This document shows positions 1 to 11,930 of a DNA stretch of 64,000 bases, piece after piece. The stretch comes from Siphlonurus alternatus. Taxonomy: Eukaryota > Arthropoda > Insecta > Ephemeroptera > Siphlonuridae. Within the stretch, counting starts at the first letter, position 1; the number at the start of each line of letters is the position of its first letter. The position numbers and the translations under genes were made by a program. The notes beneath the pieces were generated by a model, which saw only the letters and a program-made list of their open reading frames with translations, was not told the DNA's origin and ran no database searches. The stretch is taken from positions 45,715,284-45,779,283 of the forward strand of contig OX463779.1 of assembly GCA_949825025.1 (NCBI GenBank). The letters are read 5' to 3'.

Positions 1-903
1 ATAACAAAAAACGGTCAAAGGAATTTTAGGAACTGGTGCATGCTTTTTGCTTACACATCAGCAATTTTTCCCTTTCCATTTCTTCTTGGCATACAGCCGA
101 AATATTAGTAAATTTATATGATTAAAAACTCTCTCTCATTTTTTTTATATATACAAAATTAAAAAAATTAAGATAAATGTTATTTTAATGACGCATGTTT
201 AAAAAAGCTAATGAAAAATTAGATACTTAATTTTAAGTTATTTAATAGATTGGTAACAAATAGTTTTAAAAATATGTGATCCCTCTTTAATGTCCACTTT
301 ATTTTTTTATACTACCGGTTTACACCAACTCAACTCAATCATGCTTGTAAAAATATACAGTAGATATAAAACACGTTGCATAACATGTATATGTGCGGGA
401 GTAAAATCAACTGATTATAAATGACTGTTGATCAGGTTAATGTATTTAGTGCAAATATATTCATATATTCATTCATTTCTTGTCTGCGATGTATCTCAAA
501 TCTAAATCATCATTCATGACTGACTGCAAAGAAATTAGTAAAAACGTTCGAAACATATTTTATTGATTTATAATATGATGTTTATTATTTATCAACGCGA
601 TATATTATACAGTCATAGGTCATAGGGAGGGAAACGGTGAGGGCTGGGGTACCAGTTTTCTGAGTTTTATTTTGATCACAAGTACCACCATGCACTAGTA
701 TAATGTGTGCTAAAAACATTATAAATATGCTCCTAATAGTGCATATTTTTGAAAAAAAAAATATACGTTTAAACCTCAATTGGTCATATTACTACATCCA
801 GCTTTTAGCGTCACCGCTTTTTCCCCCCATGACTGTACTAACTATATTATTTTCTCATAGTAAGCTAGAGATAATTATAATCACAATTATATCACCTTTT
901 TAC
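1..903. other. AT-rich non-coding stretch, left edge
   Basis: No coding exon with usable splice sites and codon structure was found here on either strand. The longer open frames (for example at 585-779 and 703-921) are AT-rich and look like chance. If the minus-strand exon at 904-1162 is real, this is its downstream intron running off the window. Confidence 0.5.
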
Positions 904-3870
904 CGATGGCTTCTCCTTTAAATTCATCAGGTGGTGTTTCTGGTGACACCAAAAGCCACGATCTTATCCTATCGTACACGGAACCTCTTCGGTCCATACC
1001 CGCTAGCACCTCTATGGCCGGGGACTCGGGACTATGCTGCTGCTGCATGCTTGGACCGCCGCTGCTGCTGCTAACGCCTCCGCACTTCGCGATCGACTGC
1101 GGAGGCGGATGAGCCCCGCCCACCCACCGCGCAACCACGCTCGAGCCGCAGCCCTTCTGACCCTGCGCAAGTGATGAATCTCCCACCCCAACATACCTAA
1201 TAGATAGCGTGTACACAAACATCAATGAAATTGACTTTCATCGTAATTATGAAATACATTTACATCCAAGAAGTATGGTCATTATTATTTGTTTAACAAG
1301 AGTACATATTACAAAGTTTTTAAATACGTTTACCATCTTGTTGTGTATAGATTTACCTATTTTAAACTGACGTTTCCCATTTACGAGCTTTCCAAACTCT
1401 TGACTCTTGAGGTACCGCCGTATACTGTTTAATTTTATGTAATAACATATGTCATAATTATGTCTGTTTTTAATGAATATTCAAATTTTGTTTAAAAAAA
1501 AAGAAGTTTTAACTTTCAAATTTAGTTTTTTACCCTAACGTCGACGAGATTTCGTTATTTTCACTTTTTCCTCTTTCCCCTCACCCTTCTCTTCCTCATA
1601 TGTTATTACTTCAAATGTAAGGGTTCATAGCCGCGCAGCATTGTAAGCTTTTTGGTCATTCTGTTTATATTTTAATACAATATTTTGCATGGACACAGTT
1701 TACATCAGAACTCAGAAATACTACTGAACTTCAAATTTCTTAGACTGTACCGTATATTTATAATATATGAACATAATTATTGACGACTTTTTTTTTAATT
1801 TTAGTTGGATCTTAAAAATTTTAGCATTTTCGAACTCAACTGGCCTCTGATAATTTACCGGTAATGAGTTTATAATGGTTAGAGGTTACAAAAATAAAGT
1901 AGCTGGTGAAAAGCTCAGCCTGGTCTTTTGACTTTTTTCAATTTTGCAACCATTGATGTTTTTATTGCAGATGTCCGTAAAAACTCACGTAGAGCACATA
2001 AAAAAAAAGAGACTATTTGCGACCATTTTGCTATTTTACGACACTTTTAAAAAACACCTGAAAACACGACTATTTTGCGACAGGTATTTTTAGGCGACTA
2101 TTTTGTCAAATGTAGACTATTTTTTCAGCCTCTAATAATGACTTTTCTCTGTACAAGCAAGGGGGTGATTGGCAGGTACAGTACGCAGGGCAATTTAATC
2201 ATGCAGTTGAAATAATCACTGAATACTCAATGAAAATATGAACTGGTAAACTTTTTCCAGATGATCACCCAAAATGTTATTATAATTTACATTTGGATGG
2301 TCTTGCTTTGATGTTATAAAAATGACAATACGGGTAGGTTTTGATTGAAAATAATGAGATACTTCACTAAGCTACTGAACCAACAAAGTTTAATTTTTTT
2401 AATATTTAAATAACATTTTTTTTTATTGTTATTTAAGGGCACTGTTATGATCATGTTTGCCAGAAATCGGCAAATCTGGTTAAGCTAATGGTGTTATACA
2501 GTTGCTAATATACCTGTCTGTTACTGTACCCTGTATACTGTTAGTTACTGTATGCATAATTGCATACTGTATAGTAGAGCAGTTAAAAAAGAAAATCTGC
2601 ATTACAAATGAAGAAAGGTTGAGAGCAAGAGTTGGCAGTGGCGACTGATAAGCGACAGGAAGGGTATACAGTGAAGGATTTAAATTTAATGTATTGACTT
2701 TGGGTCTGTGGACCAAGCCTGTAAATAAGATAATATACACAAGGTGAGTCTGGTAAGAGAGTGGGGCAGATGACAAAAGATCTGGACTGGATGGAATTCA
2801 CTGTAGAAGAGAAAGAGAACCACAATGTAGAAGATTGCAGATTGCTAGGAATGTGAAGGGCTGAGAGAGTCTGTGTGAAACCATAAGAAAGGGGAGGTAC
2901 ATATATGCGGCTAGATTAAATTTAACGATTTGCGGCAAATGTGGCTATCTTACGGTGGCACGTAATGTACTCAACACACTCTTAAACCCCTCGTAACTCT
3001 CCGCCCCCACCACCCTGGACGGCAACAAGTTCCACTCCCTCACCGTTCGGTTTAGGAAAGAATACTTCCCCACATCACTCCTACTACCCCTGAACTCCAA
3101 CTTCCAATCATGATCCCCCTCCCAATATATCTACCTCTTTGAACTCTGTCACGAAACTCACTCTAACCTACCATCTCCCTCGTAACTTTAAACAAATTTC
3201 CCAATCGCCTTAACCTTTTCCTTCGAGGGGAAAACAAATGGAAGTTGGAGTAACAATGACGTACCCTAGGGAATATTCTCACATCAAGAGAATTGCGAGT
3301 GGAGAGTATTGGACATTGCAGGGGTGGTAGCAGACAAGGTTACAAAGTTCAGGGAGATGGTGGCTGAGGGGAGTAACAGACTGTAAGCCACGGTAGTATT
3401 CACGTTGCTGATCAATATGCATAATATAAATGTATGTTGAATGTTATTTCACTTTTCGGACTTTTACCTTTGCCGGTGTTTGATGTAATCCTTTTGTGTG
3501 TAGTATGTTGCGATGGTCACTTAGTGTTCATGCACGTCACCAACACTTGAATGTACTACGTTTCGAGAGTCAACCGCTCTCTTCCTCAGGTGATCTGAGG
3601 TCCGAAAAGTGAAATAACATTCAATATCCTTTGCACGAAAAAGTTATTTACTAATAAATGTATGTCATGCTTGCCTTTTAAATTTCAGCCTCATTAATTC
3701 TCATTGATAAGAAAATTTATTCTTGTGTTAATGCATGACTCGTATTTTATAGTATTTATGTTCTTTTTTATGAATCTTACCTTTGGTGTTTTGATTAGCT
3801 CCATTAGATTGGCCAGAGCGTAGCTATTGCTGCGTTGTCGAGGGCTCAAATTTTGATCGCTGCTAGCCAT
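904..3870 (-). CDS. unrecognised gene, 5' part (two candidate exons), divergent to Nup58
   Basis: Exon 1 runs 3870-3781. It starts at an ATG and reads 30 codons beginning MASSDQNLSPRQRSNS, then ends in AAG followed by a good GTAAGA donor. A candidate exon 2 runs 1162-904 (acceptor TTGCGCAG, donor GTAAAA). It continues in phase 0 and reads 86 codons, Ser/Gly/Pro-rich at first and then a more protein-like stretch including RRGSVYDRIRSWLLVSPE. It leaves one base for a further exon beyond the left edge. I do not recognise the family. Exon 1 is well supported by ATG, frame and donor. Joining it to exon 2 is an inference from matching phase and the lack of stops, and exon 2 could instead be an alternative first exon with its own ATG. 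The gene is head-to-head with Nup58: without the 8.2-kb insertion the two start codons would be about 0.5 kb apart, which suggests a shared promoter. Confidence 0.45.
1163..2940. other. intron-like non-coding DNA
   Basis: This lies between the two candidate minus-strand exons. It is AT-rich with no convincing exon. Around 1990-2130 there are several diverged repeats of a phrase like GACTATTTTGCGAC. The stretch 2600-2910 is richer in G on the plus strand and may belong to the LINE relic that follows, but I could not establish a reading frame. Confidence 0.4.
2945..3240 (-). mobile_element. decayed LINE reverse-transcriptase C-terminus
   Basis: On the minus strand about 50 codons at roughly 3110-2950 read in one frame as a tail typical of LINE ORF2 C-termini, including KYSFLNRTVREWNLLPSRVV. 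This resembles the family pattern of aromatic-N-R-x-V-x-x-W-N-x-L-P followed by a short helix (FKSVLSTL here). Upstream (3110-3240) the frame breaks with a stop, and homologous-looking segments occur in other frames. The copy is therefore truncated and old, and no catalytic domain remains. It lies in the intron of the unrecognised minus-strand gene and shows no sequence link to the intact LINE at 60 kb. Confidence 0.5.
3436..3627 (-). mobile_element. possible Penelope-like terminal fragment with hammerhead-like core
   Basis: A 25-bp inverted repeat (GAATGTTATTTCACTTTTCG and its complement) bounds about 190 bp. On the minus strand the interior reads CCTGAGGA, a GC-containing hairpin (AGAGAG / CTCTC), then CGAAACGTAGTAC. 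That order (CTGANGA, stem, GAAAC) resembles the hammerhead-ribozyme core reported in the terminal repeats of Penelope-like elements. One core base differs from the consensus (G for T in CTGATGA). No reverse-transcriptase frame is present nearby. The assignment is by motif only. Confidence 0.35.
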
Positions 3871-4252
3871 ACTACACGTGTATGCTTACACTGAACACTT
3901 AAACAGTAATAGCAATACTGTAGTAATTGTGGGTATTTGTGGCAGGTGTACTTCACACAGTACATATAAAATTATTTTGACAGCTAGCACTAGCCCGCTA
4001 GCAGACAACTTTACTTTCCAAGTCCAAAACCGTCTGTATGGCTAGTTTACTGTTCTCTGTATTATACGTAAATTTACAAGAAATGTTTTAAATTTTACGA
4101 ATTTTTCTTACCAATCTATTATATTAACTAAATTAATGTAAATCCATGCATTAATTAGTGAAACAATCTTTTTATTTTGTAAAAAAATTACACTTACGTC
4201 ACTTACAGCTGACTTTTGCTTCAAACTTTACCGGAAACGGAAGTATTTTTTC

Positions 4253-4400
4253 GGAACTGTCTGGGTCTACGCCGGTCGTAGACGCATTAAATCTACGCCG
4301 GAACTTTTTCAATGTTCAAAACATCCGTGACGTCACCCGACGTAGCTCTATTAAACCTACGTCGGTTGTATAAAACATATGATTCATGACGTCACTAATA
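4253..4400 (+). repeat. left terminal inverted repeat of the giant element
   Basis: This pairs with 12276-12423 on the opposite strand at very few mismatches, the best-conserved part of the arms. It carries CTACGCCGG, GACGTCACCCGACGTAG and CCTACGTCGG, a cluster of short ACGTC-type words that could be transposase-binding sites (inference). Confidence 0.85.
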
Positions 4401-6460
4401 TAACAAATGCAATAAACGGAGCTAATTGTTCAAATTTTTTACTCCACTGACTTGTACGTGTAATTATATTATAATTGATTGTAATAAACGGTATTATGCA
4501 GAGTCTGTAGTAATTTTTATATTTATTAATTGTAAATATATTATATTTATATAGTGCATATATATATTATATATAATATCATAATTAAATTATTAAAATA
4601 TATTATTAAAAATTCGCAACTGTAAAATTAATTCTGTATATAAATAATTATATATATATATTATAATATATACTATATAATATTATATATATAATATATA
4701 TTATATTATATAATCATATACTAAATTAATTTAACTAAAAGGCATGCAGATAGTGCAATTAAGTGACGACGAAGGTATAAAAAAAAAAAAAACTTTCCGT
4801 CAAAACTGGCATAAGAAATAAAAGCGTACGTGAATTGAGTGAAATATATATAATTATATATTAATGGGAAGCTGTGACCTTGACGTCATCGCGACCTTTG
4901 TCCTAACATTATACTTTTACAATTAAGAACAGATTGGGCGCACTACACGTAAGATCCTATTATATTTATACGCAGCAATTTTTCGATCGCGGTATTGTTA
5001 ATTAATTCTTTACACAAGTTCTGTTTCCGAATTGAAAATCACGTATTGTCAATAACCTTTTACATTTGCCACTATTAAAATATTATTTGCAACCCCACAG
5101 ACCCCAGCTCAGTTTAAGTAAAAAGAAACTCTAAAAAAAAATCGCGGTACTTGTATTAATTCTGATTTTGGAGCGGGAAATTTGCGCAATATATGCCCAT
5201 GGTGTCAAAATCTGCTGATCTTCAACATACGAATATCTTCCAGTAAAAATATGGTGACCAAATTGGCAGGTCAAAGATTCCCATTGAAATATTCCTTATG
5301 GGCAATTAAAACCCACAAAAATTCAAATTTTTTTTCCAGGAAAATGGTCCGTAAAAAAATATTTGAAAATGCATTGAAGAATTCATTATATATTATAGCT
5401 AGATAGGAACTTTTTGGACCAATTAATTAATAAGTTTCGAGTAAAAAGCTGTTTTCTGTTCCATGTAAGACTTCATGTTAAAAATTTAAAAAACCTCCAA
5501 AACACCAACTTTGGGAATTTTTTTGGTGAAGAATTTTTTATCGGAAGAAAATAAAATGTTAAAAAAATGCAATCGCTCGATCGTCACTCTACTTTAATAA
5601 ATATATAATAAACTGCATGGTCTGCATGACGTACATACGTACTTCATTACTTCGATTATTTGGTACGTCTATAAATTAATTCATGTATTTTTCGAGTACT
5701 AAGCTTATAGCTCCAAAAATGTACTATATAGCTAACCTTCTAAAAGCAACATCGAATATTATATACCATTTCACGTCATAGACGTCATAGTGGCCAGTAC
5801 TACACCACCAAATATTAAAGTTCTTTGATTTTAATAAAATTAAATCACAGAGGACATGTTCGTATAATGAACCTAAAAAAATGGTTTTTGTATTTTTCAA
5901 AAATATTCAAAATTGAGGGACAATGGGCAAATATGAAATAGCGTCAGAATACAAATGTAGCATACGGCGGCTCCAGTAACTCGGAAAATATTATGCATAA
6001 ATTAAATTTGGTTTTTTCTATGGATGCACAACCATATTATATGTGTCTACAACATCCTGCTTTCAGATTTTCTCTATGGGTTTTAGTTTTTTTGTTATAC
6101 CGGTTCCCGTAAGCCAAGTATGACGTTTTTGAAGCATTTGCTTTCCGCAGCCCAAATATAGGCTAAATTTTTTTTAAATAAAAAATTGATTCTATATAGC
6201 TCCTAAACATCTCTTCTTACCATAAAACTCCTAAAAATATTTTTTTTTTCTCAACTATATAATGGCACAGTAAACGAGAAAGGGTACAATACTACAATTC
6301 GTTAAGGTACCTACTTTGCGGGCCAAAAAAGTCAATGTCATTCAAACTTTAGGAGAATTTTAATGACACAACTGGAATCCTCGATCGTATCTTAATTAGT
6401 AAGAATAAAAAATAATCTCGATGTACCTCTCGAGTATTTCCTTGCAAAAGCTACTGGGGG

Positions 6461-7603
6461 TTAATATCAGGTCAGTCCAATAAGGAGATGGGCTTGGGTC
6501 AATAGATTTCGATGAATTTCACATATATTATGTCACACATCTAACCTAGTTTGATGAGGTTTGGGCATTATTTTTCGAAATTTCGAAAAAAAAAACGAAT
6601 TTCAGGAATTTTCAAAAAATCAATAAAGAGGGCAATCTCGAGAGATAAAAAAAAATGTATCTTAAATTCTGCTACACATAGAATTATAATTTAAATTTTT
6701 TCAAGTTTTTAGTCAGATTGCCAAACTTTTTTGCATTGAAAATTTTGACCTTGAAAATTTATTAAGGTCAAAAGTCAGAGGTCAAACTACAAAAAGCGTA
6801 TAACTTATTCATACCAAAGCACATTGTTAAAAAAATCAAGATATGGGTTTTAAACAATGGTTATCCTTCTATAAAAAAACTGGTTTCAAATTTATGGAGA
6901 AATTCAAAATTTTGAAATTACGATTTTTTTTACTAATTATTCCGAGGTTTTTAGAAAAAAAAAATCGAGTTTTGTCATGAATTTTACACAGGTTACTCAT
7001 CTGACCCAGGTTGATAAGATTAGGAAATAATTTTTTCAAATTAAAAAAAAAATTATTTTCAAACCTTATCAACCTAGGTCAGATGAGTAACCTGTGTAAA
7101 ATTCATGACAAAACTTGAAAATATTTTTCAAAAAACCTCGGAATAATTAATAAAAAAAAACGCAATTTCAAAATTTTGAATTTCTCAAAACGGTTTTTTA
7201 TAGAAGGATTTAAACCTATATATATCTTGATTTTTTTAACAATGTGCTTTGGTATGAAGTTATACGTTTTTGTAGTTTGACCTCTGGCATTTGACCTTAA
7301 TAAAATTTCAGGGTCAAAATTTTCGATGCAAAAAAAGTTTGGCAATCTGACTACAAACTTGAAAAAATTTAAATCATAAATCTATGTGGAGCAGAATTTA
7401 AGATACAAATTTTTTTATCTCTCGAGATTGTCCTCTTTATTGATTTTTTGAAAATTCCTGAAATTCGGGTTTTTTTGAAATTTCAAAAAATAATGCCCAA
7501 ACCTCATCAAAACCTATAGGCTAGATGTGTAACATATGTGAAATTCATCGAAATCTATTGACCCAAGCCCGGCCATCTCCTTATTGGACTGACCTGATAT
7601 TAA
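6461..7603. mobile_element. 1.1-kb foldback element inserted in the left arm
   Basis: A near-perfect palindrome centred near 7035 with ends TTAATATCAGGTCAGTCC and its complement. The opposite arm of the host palindrome (about 8775-8800) is uninterrupted here and reads, on the complementary strand, AGCTATACTGGGGTAACTCC. In the left arm the element sits between CTGGGG and a second copy of CTGGGG, so a target duplication of about 6 bp or more can be read from an internal empty site. The ends contain TTAA, but the empty site does not, which argues against TTAA-targeting. No long frame exists. It is non-autonomous and its superfamily is unknown. Confidence 0.7.
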
Positions 7604-7705
7604 TCTGGGGTAACTCCCTTTATATAGTACTACTCTATACGCACCGCGTGCGCACCTCGTCAGATCCGTGATAGCACGAAACGTCAGAGTGCTGTTGTGT
7701 TTATT

Positions 7706-8291
7706 GCAGGGACCGGATGCACGCATTTTTTTCGTGCATCCGAGATGCGCATCCGGATGCAAATTAATTTTTCGTGCATCCATGGATGCGCATCCGGATG
7801 CAAATTTATTTTTCATGCATCTGGATGCAAATTTATTTTCCATGCATCTGGGATGCGCATCCGGATGCAAGCCCATTTTTGCGCATCCGTGTGCATCTTG
7901 CATCTGCATCCGATCTTTGGTTTTTATAATACACTTTGTTTCTTGCAATTTTAAACGATAAGTGGCAAATAAATGTTAAAAAAATGACTCGTGTTTAAGA
8001 TTTATTTAGAGGCCTTTAGCAAAAAACCTGATAAAAAAAAGAGGAAAAAAAGTGTTAAATGGATGCAAATTTATTTTTCGTGCATTCGTGGATGCGCATC
8101 CGGATGCAAATTAAGCAAATTTATTTTTCATGCATCTGGGATGCGCATCCGGATGCATTCATTTTTTCCCGTGTATCTGGGATGCGCATCCGGATGCATT
8201 CATTTTTCCCTGTGCATCTGGGATGCACGGATGCGGATGCAAGCCCATTTTTGCGCATCCGTGTGAATCTTGCATCTGCATCCGATCCCTG
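7706..8291. mobile_element. hAT-type non-autonomous element with internal GCATCCGGATGC minisatellite
   Basis: Termini are CAGGGACCGGATGC and GCATCCGATCCCTG, flanked by identical 8-bp copies of GTTTATTG (7698-7705 and 8292-8299). CAGGG-type ends with an 8-bp duplication are the hallmark of hAT transposons. The opposite arm of the host palindrome (about 8685-8710) keeps a single uninterrupted GTGTTTATTGACATG, which confirms the insertion. The interior is mostly a degenerate tandem array of about 40-bp units containing the self-complementary word GCATCCGGATGC, arranged in two blocks (7706-7900 and 8060-8290) around a unique spacer. Open frames across it rich in H, P, D, A and N are products of the repeat, not genes. 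Confidence 0.8.
7714..8280. repeat. GCATCCGGATGC minisatellite
   Basis: Imperfect tandem units in the pattern GATGCGCATCCGGATGCAAA followed by TTTATTTTTCATGCATC or a variant. The core word is its own reverse complement, so the array can pair with itself on either strand. A related block is at 28290-28533. Confidence 0.8.
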
Positions 8292-9439
8292 GTTTATTGA
8301 CATGAAATTTATGCAAAAATAATATTTTATTGCATCTATGAAATAAACTTGCTTCTAAATTATGTCACTGAGATAATTTTCCTTCTATATATCGTCGCCT
8401 CAGAATGCAAATCACGTAACTATAAAAAAATTTGATGCAATTTTAAACCTTATTTTACTAGAACATAAGGGTCAAAGTCCCATCAATTTTTTTTGTAATT
8501 ATGTGATTTGCATTCTGAAGCGACGATATTTGCTACCATTTTTACGCAAAATTCAATCCCACGTACCTAATATCTTAATTATAATAGCAAATGGAAAAGG
8601 AAAATTATCTCAGTGACGTAATTTAGTAGCAAGTTGCAAGGTTATTCCATATAGATACAATAAAATATTATTTTTGCGTAAGTTTCATGTCAATAAACAC
8701 AACAGCACTCGGCCGCGGCGTGCTATCACTGGTCTGATGACAAGGTGCGCACGCGGTGCGTATAGAGGGAGTTACCCCAGTATAGCTTTTGCGAGGAAAT
8801 ACTCGAGAGGTACATCGAGATTATTTTTGATTCTTACTAATTAAGATACGAGGATTCCAGTCGTGTCATTAAAATTCTCCTAAAGTTTGAATGACATCGA
8901 CTTTTTTGGCCCGCAAAGTAGGTACCTTAACGAATTGTACCCTTTTTCGTTTACTGTGCCATTAGTTGAGAAATTTTTTTTTTTTTTTTTTTAGGAGTTA
9001 TATGGTAAGAAGAGATGTTTAGGAGCTATATAGAATCAATTTTTTATTTAAAAAAAATTTAGCCTATATTTGGGCTGCGGAAAGCAAATGCTTCAAAAAC
9101 GTCATACTTGGCTTACGGGAACCGGTATAACAAAAAAACTAAAACCTATAGAGAAAATCTGAAAGCAGGATGTTGTAGACACATATGGTTGTGCATCCAT
9201 AGAAAAAATCAAATTTAATCTATATGCATAATATTTTCCGAGTTACTGGAGCCGCCGTTTGCTACATTTGCATTCTGACGCCATTTCATATTTGCCCATA
9301 GTCCCTCAATTTTGAATATTTTTGAAAAATACAAAAGCATTTTTGTAGATTCATTATACAAAAATGTCTTGTGATATTTATCAAAATCAAAGAACTTTAA
9401 TATTTGGTGGTGTAAGTGGCCACTATGACGTGAAATAGT

Positions 9440-9451
9440 TCTAATATATAT

Positions 9452-9544
<93 letters not shown>

Positions 9545-9600
9545 TTATATTTATATATATATATATATATATAAATATATAAAAATTTATTTGAAAATCC
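9440..9600. repeat. (AT)n microsatellite
   Basis: About 150 bp of almost pure AT dinucleotide repeat, located where the two arms of the giant palindrome stop matching. It replaces roughly 180 bp of left-arm sequence. Confidence 0.9.
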
Positions 9601-10524
9601 ATTAAAGAATTCATCATAGATTACGTACAAATTTTTTAATTGGTACCATAGTTCAGACGAAGTTGGAGTAAAAAGCTGTTTTCTGTTCCATAAGGATGCA
9701 TGTTAAAGGCCTCCGAAACACCAACTTTGGGAATTTTTTGTGGTGAAGCTATTTGAGATGGAATTTTTTGGTTTTCATTTCTCAATAGAGGGCGAGTTGA
9801 ACTATTTTTAGAAAATAAAACATTCAAAAAAATTAAATCGCTCACTCTACTTTAAGTCATGATCTATGCAACAGCATGGTAGCATGCCAAAAATATTTCT
9901 AATATTTTTTATATATTTTTTTCCTATACTATATAAAGATAACCCAATGCTCAAGTAATCGTATTGATTTTGTAAAATAACACAATTATCAAAAGACAGT
10001 AATGGAATTATATGAGACGTATGTCCATATTTGTCATGGTTGCGCTTTTTTTTGATAATGTACAGACCTTAATAAAAAAATGCATGCTTGGCTAATTTTT
10101 GTTCCTTGCAATATGTACCACGGTTATAGCCTAGCAATTGTAATATTGGTCAGAAAAATTCACAATAAAAAATATTAAAAAATATATTTGCCAAACGGCA
10201 GCGACGCAAAGTTGGCTCCGAGCACTATATATATAATAGGTGCAAGAATATAATGGGCTTGCCTAAAAACCTCACCGCAAAAAAGATATTTTCTATTCTA
10301 TATAATATACAACAGTGCGCCAGGGGACCATTTTATGCTTATTTCGTAATATCGCTTTAACTTTTTAGTTTATATATACGAAATTCAAAAATATTTATAA
10401 TTCATCTTGGTACGTCCTTAATTCTTAGGCCTTCCTATAAAGTCTATAAACACATCAGATTTTTTTAAACAAAATCTGAGGGGGGTTTATATTTTTTTAC
10501 GGGACTATTTTTTCCGGAAAGAAA

Positions 10525-10815
10525 AAATGAGATATTATTATGGAATGTGAAAATTTTAGTGGCTTAATAATCGAAAGAAGGGGTAAAAAAATATATTGTA
10601 CTGTGAATTTTTTCAGATTTTTCTGAGACCGGGAACTATTTTTAAAAAATTATTGAAAGTCTAATTTTATGACGTCACGGGCATAATTTTTTTAAAAAGT
10701 TTCCAGTCTCAGAAAAATCTGAAAAAATTCACAGTACCATATTTTTACCCCTTCGTTCTTTCGATCAAGGCAATCAAGCCACTAAATTTTTCATATTCTA
10801 CTATCTCATTGTAAT
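10525..10815. mobile_element. foldback in the right arm of the giant element
   Basis: An inverted repeat with arms reading GTGAATTTTTTCAGATTTTT and its complement, around a short centre with GACGTCACGGGC. The outer parts (TTTTAGTGGC ... GCCACTAAA) also pair. It shares the TCAGATTTTT-TGAGACC-GGAACTATTTTTAAA module with the TA-flanked foldbacks at 10871 and 14369. Confidence 0.65.
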
Positions 10816-10870
10816 TTTTGTGGGTAAATTTCTCATAAGGAATTTCGATTAATATAATATTTCGCCTATA

Positions 10871-11198
10871 ATGGACAACATGCATGAAAGATTTTTATTG
10901 CAGAAATGAATAGAGGGTACCAAATGCTACTCTGAAATTTTTCAGATTTTTTTGAAACCCAGAGCTATTTTTAAATAATTATTGAAAGTGCGGCCACGCC
11001 CTGGAGGCGTCAGTAGCGCGTATCCAGTCTCTATCCTTTTTATTAAGAATTCAGAGGTGCCAACTGAAATCACAGGACTTTCAATAACTATTTAAAAATA
11101 GTCCCGGGTCTCAAAAAAATCTGAAAAAATTCAGAGTAGCATAATTTGGCACCATTTATCCATTTCTGCAATAAAATTTTTTCATGTATGTTGTCCAT
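10871..11198. mobile_element. foldback MITE, ATGGACAACAT family, copy 1
   Basis: Terminal inverted repeats ATGGACAACATGCATGAAA / TTCATGTATGTTGTCCAT. The left flank is TA and the right flank is TC, so one TA has probably mutated. Arms are near-complementary over about 130 bp each and include TTGCAGAAATGAATAGAGGG. It is the same family and length as 14369-14698. It is one of the later insertions that lengthened the right arm of the giant palindrome. Confidence 0.75.
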
Positions 11199-11224
11199 TC
11201 ACGCTTTTATTTCTTTTGCCGGAA

Positions 11225-11930
11225 AGTTTTTTTTAAAGTAGAGTGAGCTAGCGAGTTCATTTTTTTTAATATTTTATTTTTTAAAAATTATAGTTTAAGC
11301 TGCCCTCTACTGAGAAATGAAAACCAAAAAATTCCATCTCTAATAGTTTCACCACAAAAAATTCCTAAAGTTGGTGTTTCTCGGAGGCCTTTAACGTGCA
11401 GCGCGGCATTATGGAACATAAAACCGCGTTTTACTCCAACTTTTTCTGAACTATGGTACCATTTAAAAAATACTTACGTAATCTATGACGAATTCTTTAA
11501 TGAATTTTCAAATAAAAATTTTTTTACGGGGTCGTTTTCTTGGAAAAAACTCATAAAAATCCTTATGGGAATTAATACCCGCAAAAACTTAAAGATTTTT
11601 TTCCGAAAAAACGGCTCCGTAAAATATTTTTTTATTTAAAAATCCATTAAAGAATTCATCATATAGATTACGTAGGTATTTTTTAAATGGTAGCATATAG
11701 TTCAGAAAATGTTGGAGTAAAACGCGGTTTTATATATGTTCCATATCATATAAGGCTGCACGTCAAAGGCCTCCGAAACACCAACTTTGGGAATTTTTTG
11801 TGGTGAAATAACGTACTATTTGAGATGGAATTTTTTGGTTCTCATTTCTCAATAAAGGGCAGCTTAAACTATTTTTAGAAAATAAAATATTAAAAAAAAT
11901 GCAATCGCTCACTCTAGCTACTTTAAATAC
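11225..11930. repeat. palindromic segment within the right arm
   Basis: AAAGTAGAGTGAGC at the left and GCTCACTCTAGCTACTTTAA at the right bracket complementary halves: 11320-11460 pairs with 11700-11840, including ACACCAACTTTGGGAATTTT and its complement. A third copy of the same sequence lies at 9660-9850 and a fourth at 5430-5590. The giant element thus amplified an internal module. Confidence 0.55.

Noticed and set aside
7514..8322. Several overlapping open frames rich in His/Ala/Asp/Pro around 7.5-8.3 kb and again at 28.2-28.6 kb
   Set aside because: They are translations of the GCATCCGGATGC minisatellite on both strands.
9397..9630. Ile-Tyr repeat protein (also at 46160-46372)
   Set aside because: Produced by AT dinucleotide repeats.
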